The notes below the pieces were generated by a model, which worked only from the letters and a program-made list of their open reading frames with translations, was not told where the DNA came from and made no database searches. From CAZDQL01 sp964507325 (GTDB lineage: Bacteria; Planctomycetota; UBA1135; GCA-002686595), in assembly GCA_964507325.1 (NCBI GenBank), contig CAZDQL010000109.1, positions 1 through 21,116 on the forward strand: a stretch of 21,116 nt of DNA, in the 5' to 3' direction. The translations under genes and the position numbers were made by a program. Positions within the stretch are counted from its first letter, which is position 1. Each line of letters opens with the position of its first letter. Shown here one piece after another: positions 7,475 through 15,292 of the stretch.

Positions 7475-9006
7475 TGGACGCGCCCCCCCCGCCCCACACC
7501 TTCCGCCCCTTCGTCACCCCGATCGAGCCCGCGCCCAGCGTGCCCGAGCTGCTCTCGGCGTGGCGCTCGCAGCGGGGTTTGGTGGCCTTCGACAGCACCG
7601 CCGACCTGCGCGAGGGGGGCAGCTGGTCCCTGGTGGCGATCGAGCCGCTGGAGGGGTTGCCCACTCCGGCCGATCACGCCGCGGTGCGCCGGCTCGCGCG
7701 CAGCCTGCGTCCCGCCTTGGGCGCCGAGCCGCCGGGTCCCTTCGCGGGCGGGTTCCTGGGAGCCCTGGCCTACGACTTGGGGGTGGAGGGGGAGGCGCTC
7801 GAGCTGCCAGCGGACCCCTGGGGTCTGCCGCCGATCGTCGGCGGGCTCTACACCGACTTCGCCCTCCTGGACCACCGCCGCGACCGCGCCTGGCTCGTCC
7901 TGGGGGAGGAGCTTCCCGACGGCCGCGCGCCCGCGCCTCGACGGCGCGACGAGCTCCTGGCGCAGCTCGCCGTAGCGCCTTCGGCGGGTGGGGCCCGTGG
8001 CGTGGGGACGCTCCAGCGCCACGTCGAGAGCGAGCGCCACGTCGCTCGCATCGAGCGCGCCCGGGAGCTGATTGCCGCCGGCGAGATCTACCAGGCCAAC
8101 CTGGCGCACCGCTTCACGCGCCGGACCCGGGGGCACCCCGTCGACCTCTACCTGCGACTGCGCCGGGCGAACCCCGGCGCCTACAGCGCCTACGTCTCCT
8201 GGGGCGCGGGGGGGGCGAGCCCCGAGGGGGCGCTGCTATCCACCTCTCCCGAACTCCTGCTGGAGTGCGACGGACGCCGGGCGCTCACCCGTCCCATCAA
8301 GGGCACGATCGAACGGGGGCGCGACGCGAGCGAGGACCAGCGGCTCCAGCGTCGGCTCCTCGCCAGTGTCAAGGACCGGGCGGAGCTGGCGATGATCGTC
8401 GACCTGGAGCGCAACGACCTCGGTCGCGTGGCCGCGCCCGGCTCGGTGGCGGTCGAGGGCTTCCCCACCCTCGAGAGCTACGCCACGGTGCACCACCTGG
8501 TGGCGGATGTCTCGGCGGAGCTGCGAGAGGGGCTCGACGGTGGCCACGCGCTGGCGGCGCTCTTCCCCGGAGGCTCGATCACGGGCGCCCCCAAGCTGGC
8601 GGCGATGGAGGCGATCGCCGCCCTGGAGGGCGAGGGCCGCGGCTTCTTCAGCGGCTCCGCCGGCTTCCTGGACCACCGCGGGCGGGCGCTCTTCAACATC
8701 CTGATCCGCACCCTCGTCTGGCGTCCCTGCGCCGCGGAATCCGGGGGCGAGGTCAGCTTCCACCTCGGGGGCGGGATCACCTGGTCCTCCGATCCCGTCC
8801 TGGAGGAGGCGGAGACGCGCGCCAAGGGTGCCGCCCTGGCGGCCTCCCTGGCGGGCCCGGACGAGCTCCCCGACACCCTGGGGTTGGATCCCGGCCGGCT
8901 GCGCGGTGTAAGCGATCTGAAGGACCGACGCCAAAGGACCGGGAAGGGACCCAGTCCGGTATTCTCGATGCGGTACGGCCCACACGGCTCCAACCCCAAG
9001 GGGTGA
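7474..9006 (+). CDS. pabB: Aminodeoxychorismate synthase component I (PabB)
   Basis: The enzyme converts chorismate to 4-amino-4-deoxychorismate, using ammonia from a PabA glutaminase, on the way to p-aminobenzoate and folate. The chorismate-binding domain (about 183-460) is complete: PIKGT at 274-278, whose Lys276 is the feature that separates PabB from anthranilate synthase (PIAGT); IVDLERNDLGR (308-318); GGSITGAPK (366-374); and GGGITWSSDP (432-441) followed by EEAETRAKG. Length is 510, with about 45 residues after the last motif that look non-conserved. The GTG start shares one base with the upstream TAG stop and has AAGAAGG ten bases before it. PabA and PabC are not in the window, so placement beside export genes looks incidental. 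Confidence 0.93.
   Translation: MDAPPPPHTFRPFVTPIEPAPSVPELLSAWRSQRGLVAFDSTADLREGGSWSLVAIEPLEGLPTPADHAAVRRLARSLRPALGAEPPGPFAGGFLGALAYDLGVEGEALELPADPWGLPPIVGGLYTDFALLDHRRDRAWLVLGEELPDGRAPAPRRRDELLAQLAVAPSAGGARGVGTLQRHVESERHVARIERARELIAAGEIYQANLAHRFTRRTRGHPVDLYLRLRRANPGAYSAYVSWGAGGASPEGALLSTSPELLLECDGRRALTRPIKGTIERGRDASEDQRLQRRLLASVKDRAELAMIVDLERNDLGRVAAPGSVAVEGFPTLESYATVHHLVADVSAELREGLDGGHALAALFPGGSITGAPKLAAMEAIAALEGEGRGFFSGSAGFLDHRGRALFNILIRTLVWRPCAAESGGEVSFHLGGGITWSSDPVLEEAETRAKGAALAASLAGPDELPDTLGLDPGRLRGVSDLKDRRQRTGKGPSPVFSMRYGPHGSNPKG
8998..9006 (+). promoter_or_regulatory. Strong ribosome binding site overlapping the pabB stop
   Basis: AAGGGGTGA at 8998-9006 closely matches the anti-SD complement (AAGGAGGTGA) and contains the pabB stop codon TGA (9004-9006). 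It sits 7 bases before the first ATG at 9014, deciding the start of the next gene. It also means ribosomes finishing pabB pass directly over the next initiation site. Confidence 0.65.
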
Positions 9007-9013
9007 TTCCGTC

Positions 9014-9817
9014 ATGATGAACACGCTCTTGCTGACCGTCGCGCTCGGGGCTCCGCCCGCAACCCAGCCTCCCCCTCCCACGCCGCTGCTCGCAGTTCAG
9101 GACGACGAGGAGGAGATCAAGAAGCGTCCCGACAAGCGAGCCGAGGTCAAGGAGCTGGTGGAGACGCTCGACGACCACGCCGGCGCCCGTGGCAAGGAGG
9201 ACCAGGAGGCGATCGCCGTGGTGGACCTGCTCCTGGGGGAGTTCAAGGTCAGCGGCCCCAAGGACCGCGCCTCGATCGTCAAGGAGATCGCCTCCTGCCT
9301 GAAGGAGAAGCGCAAGGAGATCGAGGGTGAGCCCGACAACAAGCTCTACATCGCCTGCGCCGTGGCCCTGGGGGAGATGGGGCCGGAGAGCGTCAAGCCG
9401 CTCCAGAGCTGGATCGGGCACAAGCAGCACCGCCGCGACTTGATCCTGCAGGCCACGCTGATCCGCTCCCTGGGCAAGACCCGCGACCTCAAGGCCTCCA
9501 AGACCTTGATGGACCTCCTGACCCACAAGGACGCCGAGGTCCAGGCGGCCGCGGCGGAGGCCCTCGGCAACTACGTCGAGGTCAAGCAGGACCTGCGCAA
9601 GAAGATCTTCGAGGCGATCCTGAAGGAGCTCACCTCGACTTACAACGCGGCCAACAGCGACGTCAACAACACCATCGCGCGGGAGCGCCGCGACCAGATC
9701 TCGGCCCCCATGATCACCACCCTGCAGGCCCTCTCCGGGCACGACGAGCGCGATCCGAACAAGTGGCAGCGGTGGTGGAACAAGAACAAAAGGTCGAATT
9801 GGGACGAGGAGGAGTGA
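9014..9817 (+). CDS. Small, probably exported HEAT-repeat protein
   Basis: The 267-residue protein has a short hydrophobic N-terminus (MNTLLLTVALGA) followed by a Pro-rich stretch and an acidic, charged body, consistent with a marginal signal peptide. HEAT units are visible at about 106-136 (ACAVALGEMGPESVKPLQSWI), 143-170 and 171-188, where HKDAEVQAAAAEALGNY is a textbook HEAT second helix. It ends WQRWWNKNKRSNWDEEE; a C-terminal W-x-x-WW motif after HEAT repeats is, to my knowledge, a recurring pattern in Planctomycetota-type genomes. A second ATG directly follows the first. The function is unknown, presumably protein-protein contacts. The next gene overlaps its stop by GTGA. Confidence 0.85.
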   Translation: MMNTLLLTVALGAPPATQPPPPTPLLAVQDDEEEIKKRPDKRAEVKELVETLDDHAGARGKEDQEAIAVVDLLLGEFKVSGPKDRASIVKEIASCLKEKRKEIEGEPDNKLYIACAVALGEMGPESVKPLQSWIGHKQHRRDLILQATLIRSLGKTRDLKASKTLMDLLTHKDAEVQAAAAEALGNYVEVKQDLRKKIFEAILKELTSTYNAANSDVNNTIARERRDQISAPMITTLQALSGHDERDPNKWQRWWNKNKRSNWDEEE

Positions 9818-10530
9818 ATCCTCGCCGTCCACAGAAGATCGTGGACAGCTCCGAATCCGACTACGACCCGACTCCGCCCCCGCGCCCCGGCCAGGGGGTG
9901 GGGCCGATCGCCCTCCTGCTGCCCCTCTCCACCCTGCTCCTGGCCCTCCTGTGGGTGCGCCACCAGCGGGGCGGGGAGGACGCCGGCAGGCCCGAGCCGC
10001 CGGCCGCCGTCGCCGAGCGTTCCGTCGACGGGTGGGTCGGCACCCTGGAGACGGTTCCCGGTGTGCCCCTGAACGCCTCCCTGACCCCCCTGCACGACGA
10101 TCCGCTGCGGCAGGCCTTCGACCGGGACGTGCTGGCGGAACGCCTCGGTCACGAGACGGGCCAGGCCTGGCGCCTGGCCCTCGACTACGGTGGGGGGGAA
10201 GACGGGGGTTCCGCCCCTCCGGCCCTGGAGCTCGATCCGCTCGCCGTGCGGGACGCGGCGGGCTCCGAGCTGGTTGCGGCGGTCCGCCAGGCGCCCTCCC
10301 CCGCCAAGGGAGGGCTCGCGGATCCGCTGCGGGCCCTGCTGGCCGTCCCGGCGACCCTCGAGCCGGGGGAGGAGTTGATCGCGGTGCTGTGGGGCGAGCC
10401 GCCCAGTGAGGGAATGGTCCTGATCGTCGGGCCCCACGAGCTCGAGCTGCTCCCAGGTGTCCTGCCCGTCTCGGTCGTGTCTCGGACCCTGGCCCGCCTG
10501 GACTCCGTGGACGAGGGGGGGAGACGATGA
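9814..10530 (+). CDS. Single-pass membrane protein of unknown function
   Basis: I do not recognise this protein. From the GTG at 9814 it has 238 residues: a polar, Pro-rich N-terminal stretch of about 28, one clear membrane helix (GPIALLLPLSTLLLALLWV, about 30-48), an Arg/Gly/Pro-rich linker and a soluble domain of about 170 residues, probably facing the periplasm. The GTG overlaps the previous stop (GTGA); AGGAGGA lies immediately before it, closer than ideal. Another GTG at 9763 would lengthen it by 17 residues and overlap the previous gene by 55 bases, which I consider less likely. It overlaps the following gene by ATGA, so the two are probably made together. Confidence 0.7.
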   Translation: MNPRRPQKIVDSSESDYDPTPPPRPGQGVGPIALLLPLSTLLLALLWVRHQRGGEDAGRPEPPAAVAERSVDGWVGTLETVPGVPLNASLTPLHDDPLRQAFDRDVLAERLGHETGQAWRLALDYGGGEDGGSAPPALELDPLAVRDAAGSELVAAVRQAPSPAKGGLADPLRALLAVPATLEPGEELIAVLWGEPPSEGMVLIVGPHELELLPGVLPVSVVSRTLARLDSVDEGGRR

Positions 10531-11723
10531 AGTGGCGCAGCGTGCGCTGGCTCCCCGCTCTCGTCGTGGTGGCGGTCCCGCTGGGCTGGACCCTCGCCCA
10601 GTGCGGCCCCGTCGACGCTGCGCAGGACGACGAGGGTCAGGCCGCCTCCCCGGCCCGCCCCCAGGAGCGGATCGCGGAGCTGATCGCCGAGCGGGATGCC
10701 CTCTTGGCGGAGCGCGAGGCCTGGCGCGAGGAGCGGGCCCGCCTGATGCGGGAGAACACCCGCCTGAAGGTGGAGCTCGCCCTGGAGCAGGAGCGGCGCG
10801 TCCAGCGGGAGGGGGAGTGGCTGGAGTTCACTCGCGCCCTCTCCGCCATGGAGGTCGACCGCGACTCCCTCCCGCCGCCGCCGAGCTTCGCCGCCGCACC
10901 CCTCGAACCCGAGCCGGCCCCCGTCACCGACCCCACCGAGGAGGCCGCGGCGCGTCGCGCGGAGAAGCTGCGCCTCGACCTGAACGCGCTGCTCGCCGCC
11001 GAGCAGGTCTTCGCCATCGACTTCCTCGAGGTGGGGCGCGTCCAGGACGGCTGGACCGGACCGGTGGTGGCGCGGCTCGTCGACGACCGGGGGCACCTGG
11101 CGGGGACCCTGGCGGCGGATCGCCTGCGACTGGAGATCAGTCGTGCGGGGCGAGCGGTCACCCTGGTCTTCGAGGTCGGCTGGGAGAGCCGCGGCGGCGT
11201 GCGCATCCCCTTCGGGACCCCGGAGGAGGAGGGGACGCAGCGGGGTGGCATGCGCCGCATCCGCCTCGCCGCGGTCGACCCCGCCCCCTGGATCGAGAGC
11301 CTCCCCGAGCTGTGTGACCCCGAGGACCTCGCTCCCCCCCTCGACGACGGACGCTGGAACCTGGTGGAGCTGAGGCTGGTCCTGGCGGAGCTCCTGCGCG
11401 ATCAGGCCGGCGAGGGGGGCTGGCGCCTGGTGGGGATCGGCGGCGTCGTCGGGGGAACGGTGACCGACGTGCACCTGGTCGAGCTCGATCGCCGCGGCCG
11501 CGGCCTGCGGCGCCTCTTCGCGGACCGCCTGACGATCCGCCTCCGCGGGCGCGGGGTGGAGCTCACCCTCCAGGACGGGGTGGTCGAGCGCTCCGGGCGC
11601 AAGGCGCCCTTCATCGACGGGAGGATGCGCATCTTCCTCCCCGACGCCGACCCCGAGCGGTGGAAGGCCGCGGGGGTCCCGGGGCTGTCCCTACCTCCCC
11701 CCCTCGACGACTCCCGTCGTTGA
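10527..11723 (+). CDS. Exported coiled-coil protein with a tandemly duplicated domain of unknown function
   Basis: The 398-residue protein starts with a signal peptide (MKWRSVRWLP, then VVVAVPLGWTLAQ). Cys26 follows LAQ, but Gln at -1 argues against a lipobox, so cleavage near VDA-A by signal peptidase I is more likely. Residues 46-100 are a charged coiled coil (LIAERDALLAEREAWREERA). The rest holds two similar units, about 165-262 and 302-388. Matching landmarks are VVARLVDDRG and DVHLVELDRRG, ADRLRLEI (197-204) and ADRLTIRL (332-339), and GMRRIRLAAVDPAPW (241-255) and GRMRIFLPDADPERW (365-379). I recognise no known family. The ATG overlaps the preceding stop (ATGA) behind a GGGGGAG ribosome site. 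Confidence 0.78.
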   Translation: MKWRSVRWLPALVVVAVPLGWTLAQCGPVDAAQDDEGQAASPARPQERIAELIAERDALLAEREAWREERARLMRENTRLKVELALEQERRVQREGEWLEFTRALSAMEVDRDSLPPPPSFAAAPLEPEPAPVTDPTEEAAARRAEKLRLDLNALLAAEQVFAIDFLEVGRVQDGWTGPVVARLVDDRGHLAGTLAADRLRLEISRAGRAVTLVFEVGWESRGGVRIPFGTPEEEGTQRGGMRRIRLAAVDPAPWIESLPELCDPEDLAPPLDDGRWNLVELRLVLAELLRDQAGEGGWRLVGIGGVVGGTVTDVHLVELDRRGRGLRRLFADRLTIRLRGRGVELTLQDGVVERSGRKAPFIDGRMRIFLPDADPERWKAAGVPGLSLPPPLDDSRR

Positions 11724-11798
11724 GCGCGCGCGCGGCCGTCCGGCGTGGTCCTGCGCCGAGGTGGCTGGGGCGAAGTCATCCAGGGCTTGCGCGCCTGG

Positions 11799-11809
11799 CG
11801 CTACCATGC
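11799..11809 (+). promoter_or_regulatory. Shared 11-mer upstream of the GH38-like gene (candidate promoter or operator)
   Basis: CGCTACCATGC lies 45 bases upstream of the ATG at 11855 and is repeated exactly upstream of the acylase gene (18770-18780). TACCAT within it could serve as a -10 element; no convincing -35 is found 16-19 bases upstream, but TTGCGC precedes it closely here and GTGCGC does so in the other copy. It may equally be a regulator binding site. Confidence 0.4.
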
Positions 11810-11854
11810 TCTCGGCGTCGTCACCACGGAACCACGCATCTCCAGAGGCCAGCC

Positions 11855-14800
11855 ATGACCCCTCTCATCGCCTCGCTACTCCTGAGCGTTGCCTGTGCGG
11901 TTTCCGTTCCGCCAGGCCAGGAGCCCGACGGCCCGCAGGCTGACGCCGCCCTGGAGGTAGTCGACCGGGTGTCGCTGTGGCGCATTGGCAAAGTCGACGG
12001 CTCCTGCGAGGAGTTCGCGCTGGGGCCGCCGGAGTACGGCGAGTTCCAGGAGCGCTTTCCCGACGGGGTCCACGTCGATGCGAACGACGAGGACGCTCAC
12101 GAGTCGTGGAGCGCGATCCACCCCGGCCCGCGGGACTGGTGGGCAGAGGGCGGCACTCACCCGTTCCAGATCGACTTCCAGCTCGAGGAGCCACGCGACA
12201 GCCTCCTGCTGCTCTGGTTGACGGAGGTCCACGACGGCTCGCCGCCGAAGCTGGTCGTCTCCGCGCGTGGCGAACGCGTCGAGCGACAGCTCGAGCCCGG
12301 TGGCGGCGAGATCGTGAGCCACAGCACCCACGGGGCGCGGCAACTGGGCCTGTTGATCCCGAGCACGATGCTCACCGCCGGCGCCAACCGCCTGACGCTG
12401 AGCGTCGAGGAGGGCAGCTGGCTGGCCTACGACGCCCTGGGGCTCGACGCCTTCACCGGTGAGCTGCCGCCCGCGTCGCTCGAGGTGCTACGCGTGCGTT
12501 CCCTACCGGTGGTCACTCACGAGGGGCAACAGCTCGTGCGGGTGCTCGTCCGCAACGGCGGTCGGACCGCGGACACGAGAGCGGTGATCCACTCGCCCAG
12601 CGGTGAGCCCCTGCAGCACGAGTTCAGCGTCCCGGGCTTCTCCGAGCGCTGGATCACCTTCGAGCTGCCCGAGGTCGCCGAGCCGACGCCGCACGAGATC
12701 GCCCTGCACGCGCGGGGGGCGGCGCAACCCGTCGCGACCTCCGTCACCCTCGAGCCCCCGCGCCACCTCGAGGTGCACGTGATGCTCGGCGTCCACACCG
12801 ACATCGGCTACACCGATCTACCCGAGCACACTGCGCGCATCCACCTCGAGAACCTCGAGCTGATGCTCGAGTACTGCGACCGCACCGAGGACTGGCCGCA
12901 GGAGAGCAGGCCGACCTACACCATCGAGACCGGCTGGCAGCTCGACCAGTTCATCGAGCAGGCGGATCCAGCACTGGTCGAGCAGCTCAAGGGGCGGATC
13001 GCTGAGGGGCGCGTCGCGCTCAACCCGCTCTTCCTGAACACCCTCACCGGAATGAACTCCCCGGAGGCGCTCTTCCGCCTGCGTGAATTCGCTGACGAGA
13101 TCGAGCGCGAGCTGGGAGGCGACTGCCGCGGCGCCTCGCAGACCGACACGCCCAGCTACTCCTGGTCGCTGTGCAGCCTGCTCGCCAATACGGGCGTGCG
13201 CCACCTCTCCACCGCGCTCAACCAGCACCGCGCCTGGTTCGAACGCAACACGGAGATCGTGCCCCCCTTCTACTGGGAGGCGCCCGACGGCAAGCGCGTG
13301 CTGACCTGGTTCAGCTACCAGTACGGGCAGTACGAGTACGGCTTGACCGGCGACGTCGAGGACACGCTCGAGACCCTGCCCGCCTACCTCGAGCGGCGCT
13401 TTCCGGCGCAGAGCTATCCCTGGGACATGCTGCTCATGCACTGCTACTACGCGGACAATCGGCCACTCACCTTCGAGCCGGCTCCGCTGATCCGCGAGTG
13501 GAACGAGCGCTTCCGCTGGCCGAAGCTGCGCGGTTCGACGATTGCGCAGTTCCTCTCGCGCTTCGAGGAGCGCCACGGCGAGAGGATCCCGGTCCAGCGC
13601 GGGGACTGGGGGACCTACTGGGAGGACGGGATCGGCTCCAGCGCGCTGGCGACCGCCGCCAACGCGCGCAACCAAGCGGCGGCGGATCAGGCGACGCGGC
13701 TCGCGACGCTGGCCACGGCGGTCGGCGGCCACACCTACCCCAAGGACGAGCTGCGCGCGATCTGGGACGACGTCCAGATGTACAACGAGCACACCTGGGG
13801 GCACGCGCAGAGCATCAGCGACCCCGATGCAGAGATCGTGCGCGAGCACTGGAAGTTCAAGAAGAGCTGCACGACGCGTCCCGTCCCCATGATCCAGGCC
13901 GCGACCGCCGAAGCGCTCGCAGCGCTGGCAGCGCTTCCGAGCACCGCTGCCCACCCCGCGCTCTGCGTCTGGAACACGCTCTCGTGGCCGCGCACCGGTC
14001 CTGTGCTCGCGCGTGTGCACCACGACGGGGACTTCCAGCTGGTCGACGGGGCGACGGGGACGGAGGTCCCTTGGCAGAGAACGGGGAGCGAGGGCGAGAT
14101 CGTCTTCATCGCACGCCACGTGCCCTCGCTCGGCTACCGCCTGTACGAGCTCCGCCCCTCTCCTTCCGCCGAGAACCCCAGTGGGTCGTCCTTGGCCGAC
14201 GGTCACCTCAGCACGCCACACTACGACGTCTGGTTCGACACGCAGCGCGGCGGAGCGCGCAGCATCGTCGATCTCGCCAGCGGGCGCCAGCTCGTGGACG
14301 TCGAGGCTCCCTACCGGATGGGTCAGCTGATCCGCGACGAGGGCGAGCCGCCGCACCACGTCCGACACCTCGCTCGTGACATCGAACTCGAGGCGTTTCG
14401 GCGCGGTCCCGTGGTCTCGACCCTCACCTACGCGGGGCAGGCACCGAGCTGCAAGAGGGTCGAGTGGACCTGGTCCTTCTACGACGAGCTCGATCGGATC
14501 GACCTGTGCGTCACCATCGACAAGCAGGAGGAGAACGACAAGGAGGCGGTGTACGTCGCCTTTCCCTTCGCGGCGAAGCGCCCGACGCTCTCACTCGAGA
14601 CCGCCTTCTCCAGCTTCGTCCCCGAGCGCGACCAGCTCTCCGGTGCCAACCGCGACTGGTACACGACCGTCGGCGCGGTGTCGATCTCCGGGGACAGCGG
14701 ATCGATCCTCTGGGCCCCACGGGACGCTCCGCTGGTCCAGTTCGGCGACGTACAGATCGGCGAGGCACAGGCCCACCTCGACCTGGAGCGCCCGACGATC

Positions 14801-15241
14801 CTCTCCTACGTGATGAACAACTACTGGGAGACCAACTACCGCGCCGGTCAGGAGCCGGGGGAACACGTCTTCCTCTACTCGTTCACCGCCAGCGAGGGGC
14901 CCGCGACGCCGCTCGACAGTCATCGTTTCGGGCAGGAACTGCAGCAGCCGCTCCTCGCTTTCGGCCTTCCCGCCAACCATCAGGGAGCCACGGACGATCC
15001 AGTGCGCTCCCTGGTCACCGTCGAGCCGGCCGCGTATGCGCTGATCGGCATGCGCCGCACGCGCGACGGCCAGGGAACCCTCCTGCGCCTCCTGCAGCTC
15101 GACCAGACCGAATCACTCCCGCGCCTCGGCGGGATCTTCGGCGATCTAAAACCCGCGTACGTCGACGGTGTCGAGCACCCGCTCGAAGACCCCGAGACCC
15201 CGCGCATGTTCCGCCTGGTCAACCTGAGGCTGAAGCGCTGA
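11855..15241 (+). CDS. Exported GH38-like alpha-mannosidase with an N-terminal carbohydrate-binding-type module
   Basis: This large (1128 residues) secreted glycosidase has a signal peptide at residues 1 to about 20 (MTPLIASLLLSVACAVS). Residues 36-205 begin with LWRIGKVDGSCEEF, which resembles the start of the polysaccharide-lyase-4 domain III beta-sandwich. A linker domain (about 206-302) leads to the GH38 catalytic region: HTDIGYTDLP (314-323, His314 and Asp316 as zinc ligands), QTDTPSYSW (429-437, Asp431 as likely nucleophile and zinc ligand) and NEHTWGH (644-650). The C-terminal half (about 700-1128) is beta-rich, like GH38 C-terminal domains. The ATG has AGAGG six bases upstream. Family members remove alpha-mannosyl residues from glycans; the exact linkage is unknown. 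This is the start of a lower-GC, catabolic-looking block. Confidence 0.85.
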   Translation: MTPLIASLLLSVACAVSVPPGQEPDGPQADAALEVVDRVSLWRIGKVDGSCEEFALGPPEYGEFQERFPDGVHVDANDEDAHESWSAIHPGPRDWWAEGGTHPFQIDFQLEEPRDSLLLLWLTEVHDGSPPKLVVSARGERVERQLEPGGGEIVSHSTHGARQLGLLIPSTMLTAGANRLTLSVEEGSWLAYDALGLDAFTGELPPASLEVLRVRSLPVVTHEGQQLVRVLVRNGGRTADTRAVIHSPSGEPLQHEFSVPGFSERWITFELPEVAEPTPHEIALHARGAAQPVATSVTLEPPRHLEVHVMLGVHTDIGYTDLPEHTARIHLENLELMLEYCDRTEDWPQESRPTYTIETGWQLDQFIEQADPALVEQLKGRIAEGRVALNPLFLNTLTGMNSPEALFRLREFADEIERELGGDCRGASQTDTPSYSWSLCSLLANTGVRHLSTALNQHRAWFERNTEIVPPFYWEAPDGKRVLTWFSYQYGQYEYGLTGDVEDTLETLPAYLERRFPAQSYPWDMLLMHCYYADNRPLTFEPAPLIREWNERFRWPKLRGSTIAQFLSRFEERHGERIPVQRGDWGTYWEDGIGSSALATAANARNQAAADQATRLATLATAVGGHTYPKDELRAIWDDVQMYNEHTWGHAQSISDPDAEIVREHWKFKKSCTTRPVPMIQAATAEALAALAALPSTAAHPALCVWNTLSWPRTGPVLARVHHDGDFQLVDGATGTEVPWQRTGSEGEIVFIARHVPSLGYRLYELRPSPSAENPSGSSLADGHLSTPHYDVWFDTQRGGARSIVDLASGRQLVDVEAPYRMGQLIRDEGEPPHHVRHLARDIELEAFRRGPVVSTLTYAGQAPSCKRVEWTWSFYDELDRIDLCVTIDKQEENDKEAVYVAFPFAAKRPTLSLETAFSSFVPERDQLSGANRDWYTTVGAVSISGDSGSILWAPRDAPLVQFGDVQIGEAQAHLDLERPTILSYVMNNYWETNYRAGQEPGEHVFLYSFTASEGPATPLDSHRFGQELQQPLLAFGLPANHQGATDDPVRSLVTVEPAAYALIGMRRTRDGQGTLLRLLQLDQTESLPRLGGIFGDLKPAYVDGVEHPLEDPETPRMFRLVNLRLKR

Positions 15242-15292
15242 CGGGGGCGCGTGACCGACCTCGAGACCTCTCCCGCGCCGAGATGGGGCCCG

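Noticed and set aside
8960..8965. TATTCT as a promoter -10 for the small HEAT gene inside the pabB 3' end
   Set aside because: No -35-like sequence at a suitable distance. Coupling to pabB explains expression equally well.
7474..9006. Anthranilate synthase component I (TrpE) instead of PabB
   Set aside because: The motif is PIKGT (Lys276), the PabB form, rather than PIAGT, and no trp genes are adjacent.
9763..9813. Alternative GTG start for the single-pass membrane protein
   Set aside because: It would overlap the HEAT gene by 55 bases. The GTG at 9814 gives the same GTGA overlap used elsewhere in this block. It remains possible.
15246..15279. Possible bidirectional terminator between the convergent GH38-like and nitrilase genes (GGCGCG with CGCGCC)
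   Set aside because: The stem is only 6 bp with a 22-base loop and no T-runs on either side. It is expected by chance at this GC content.
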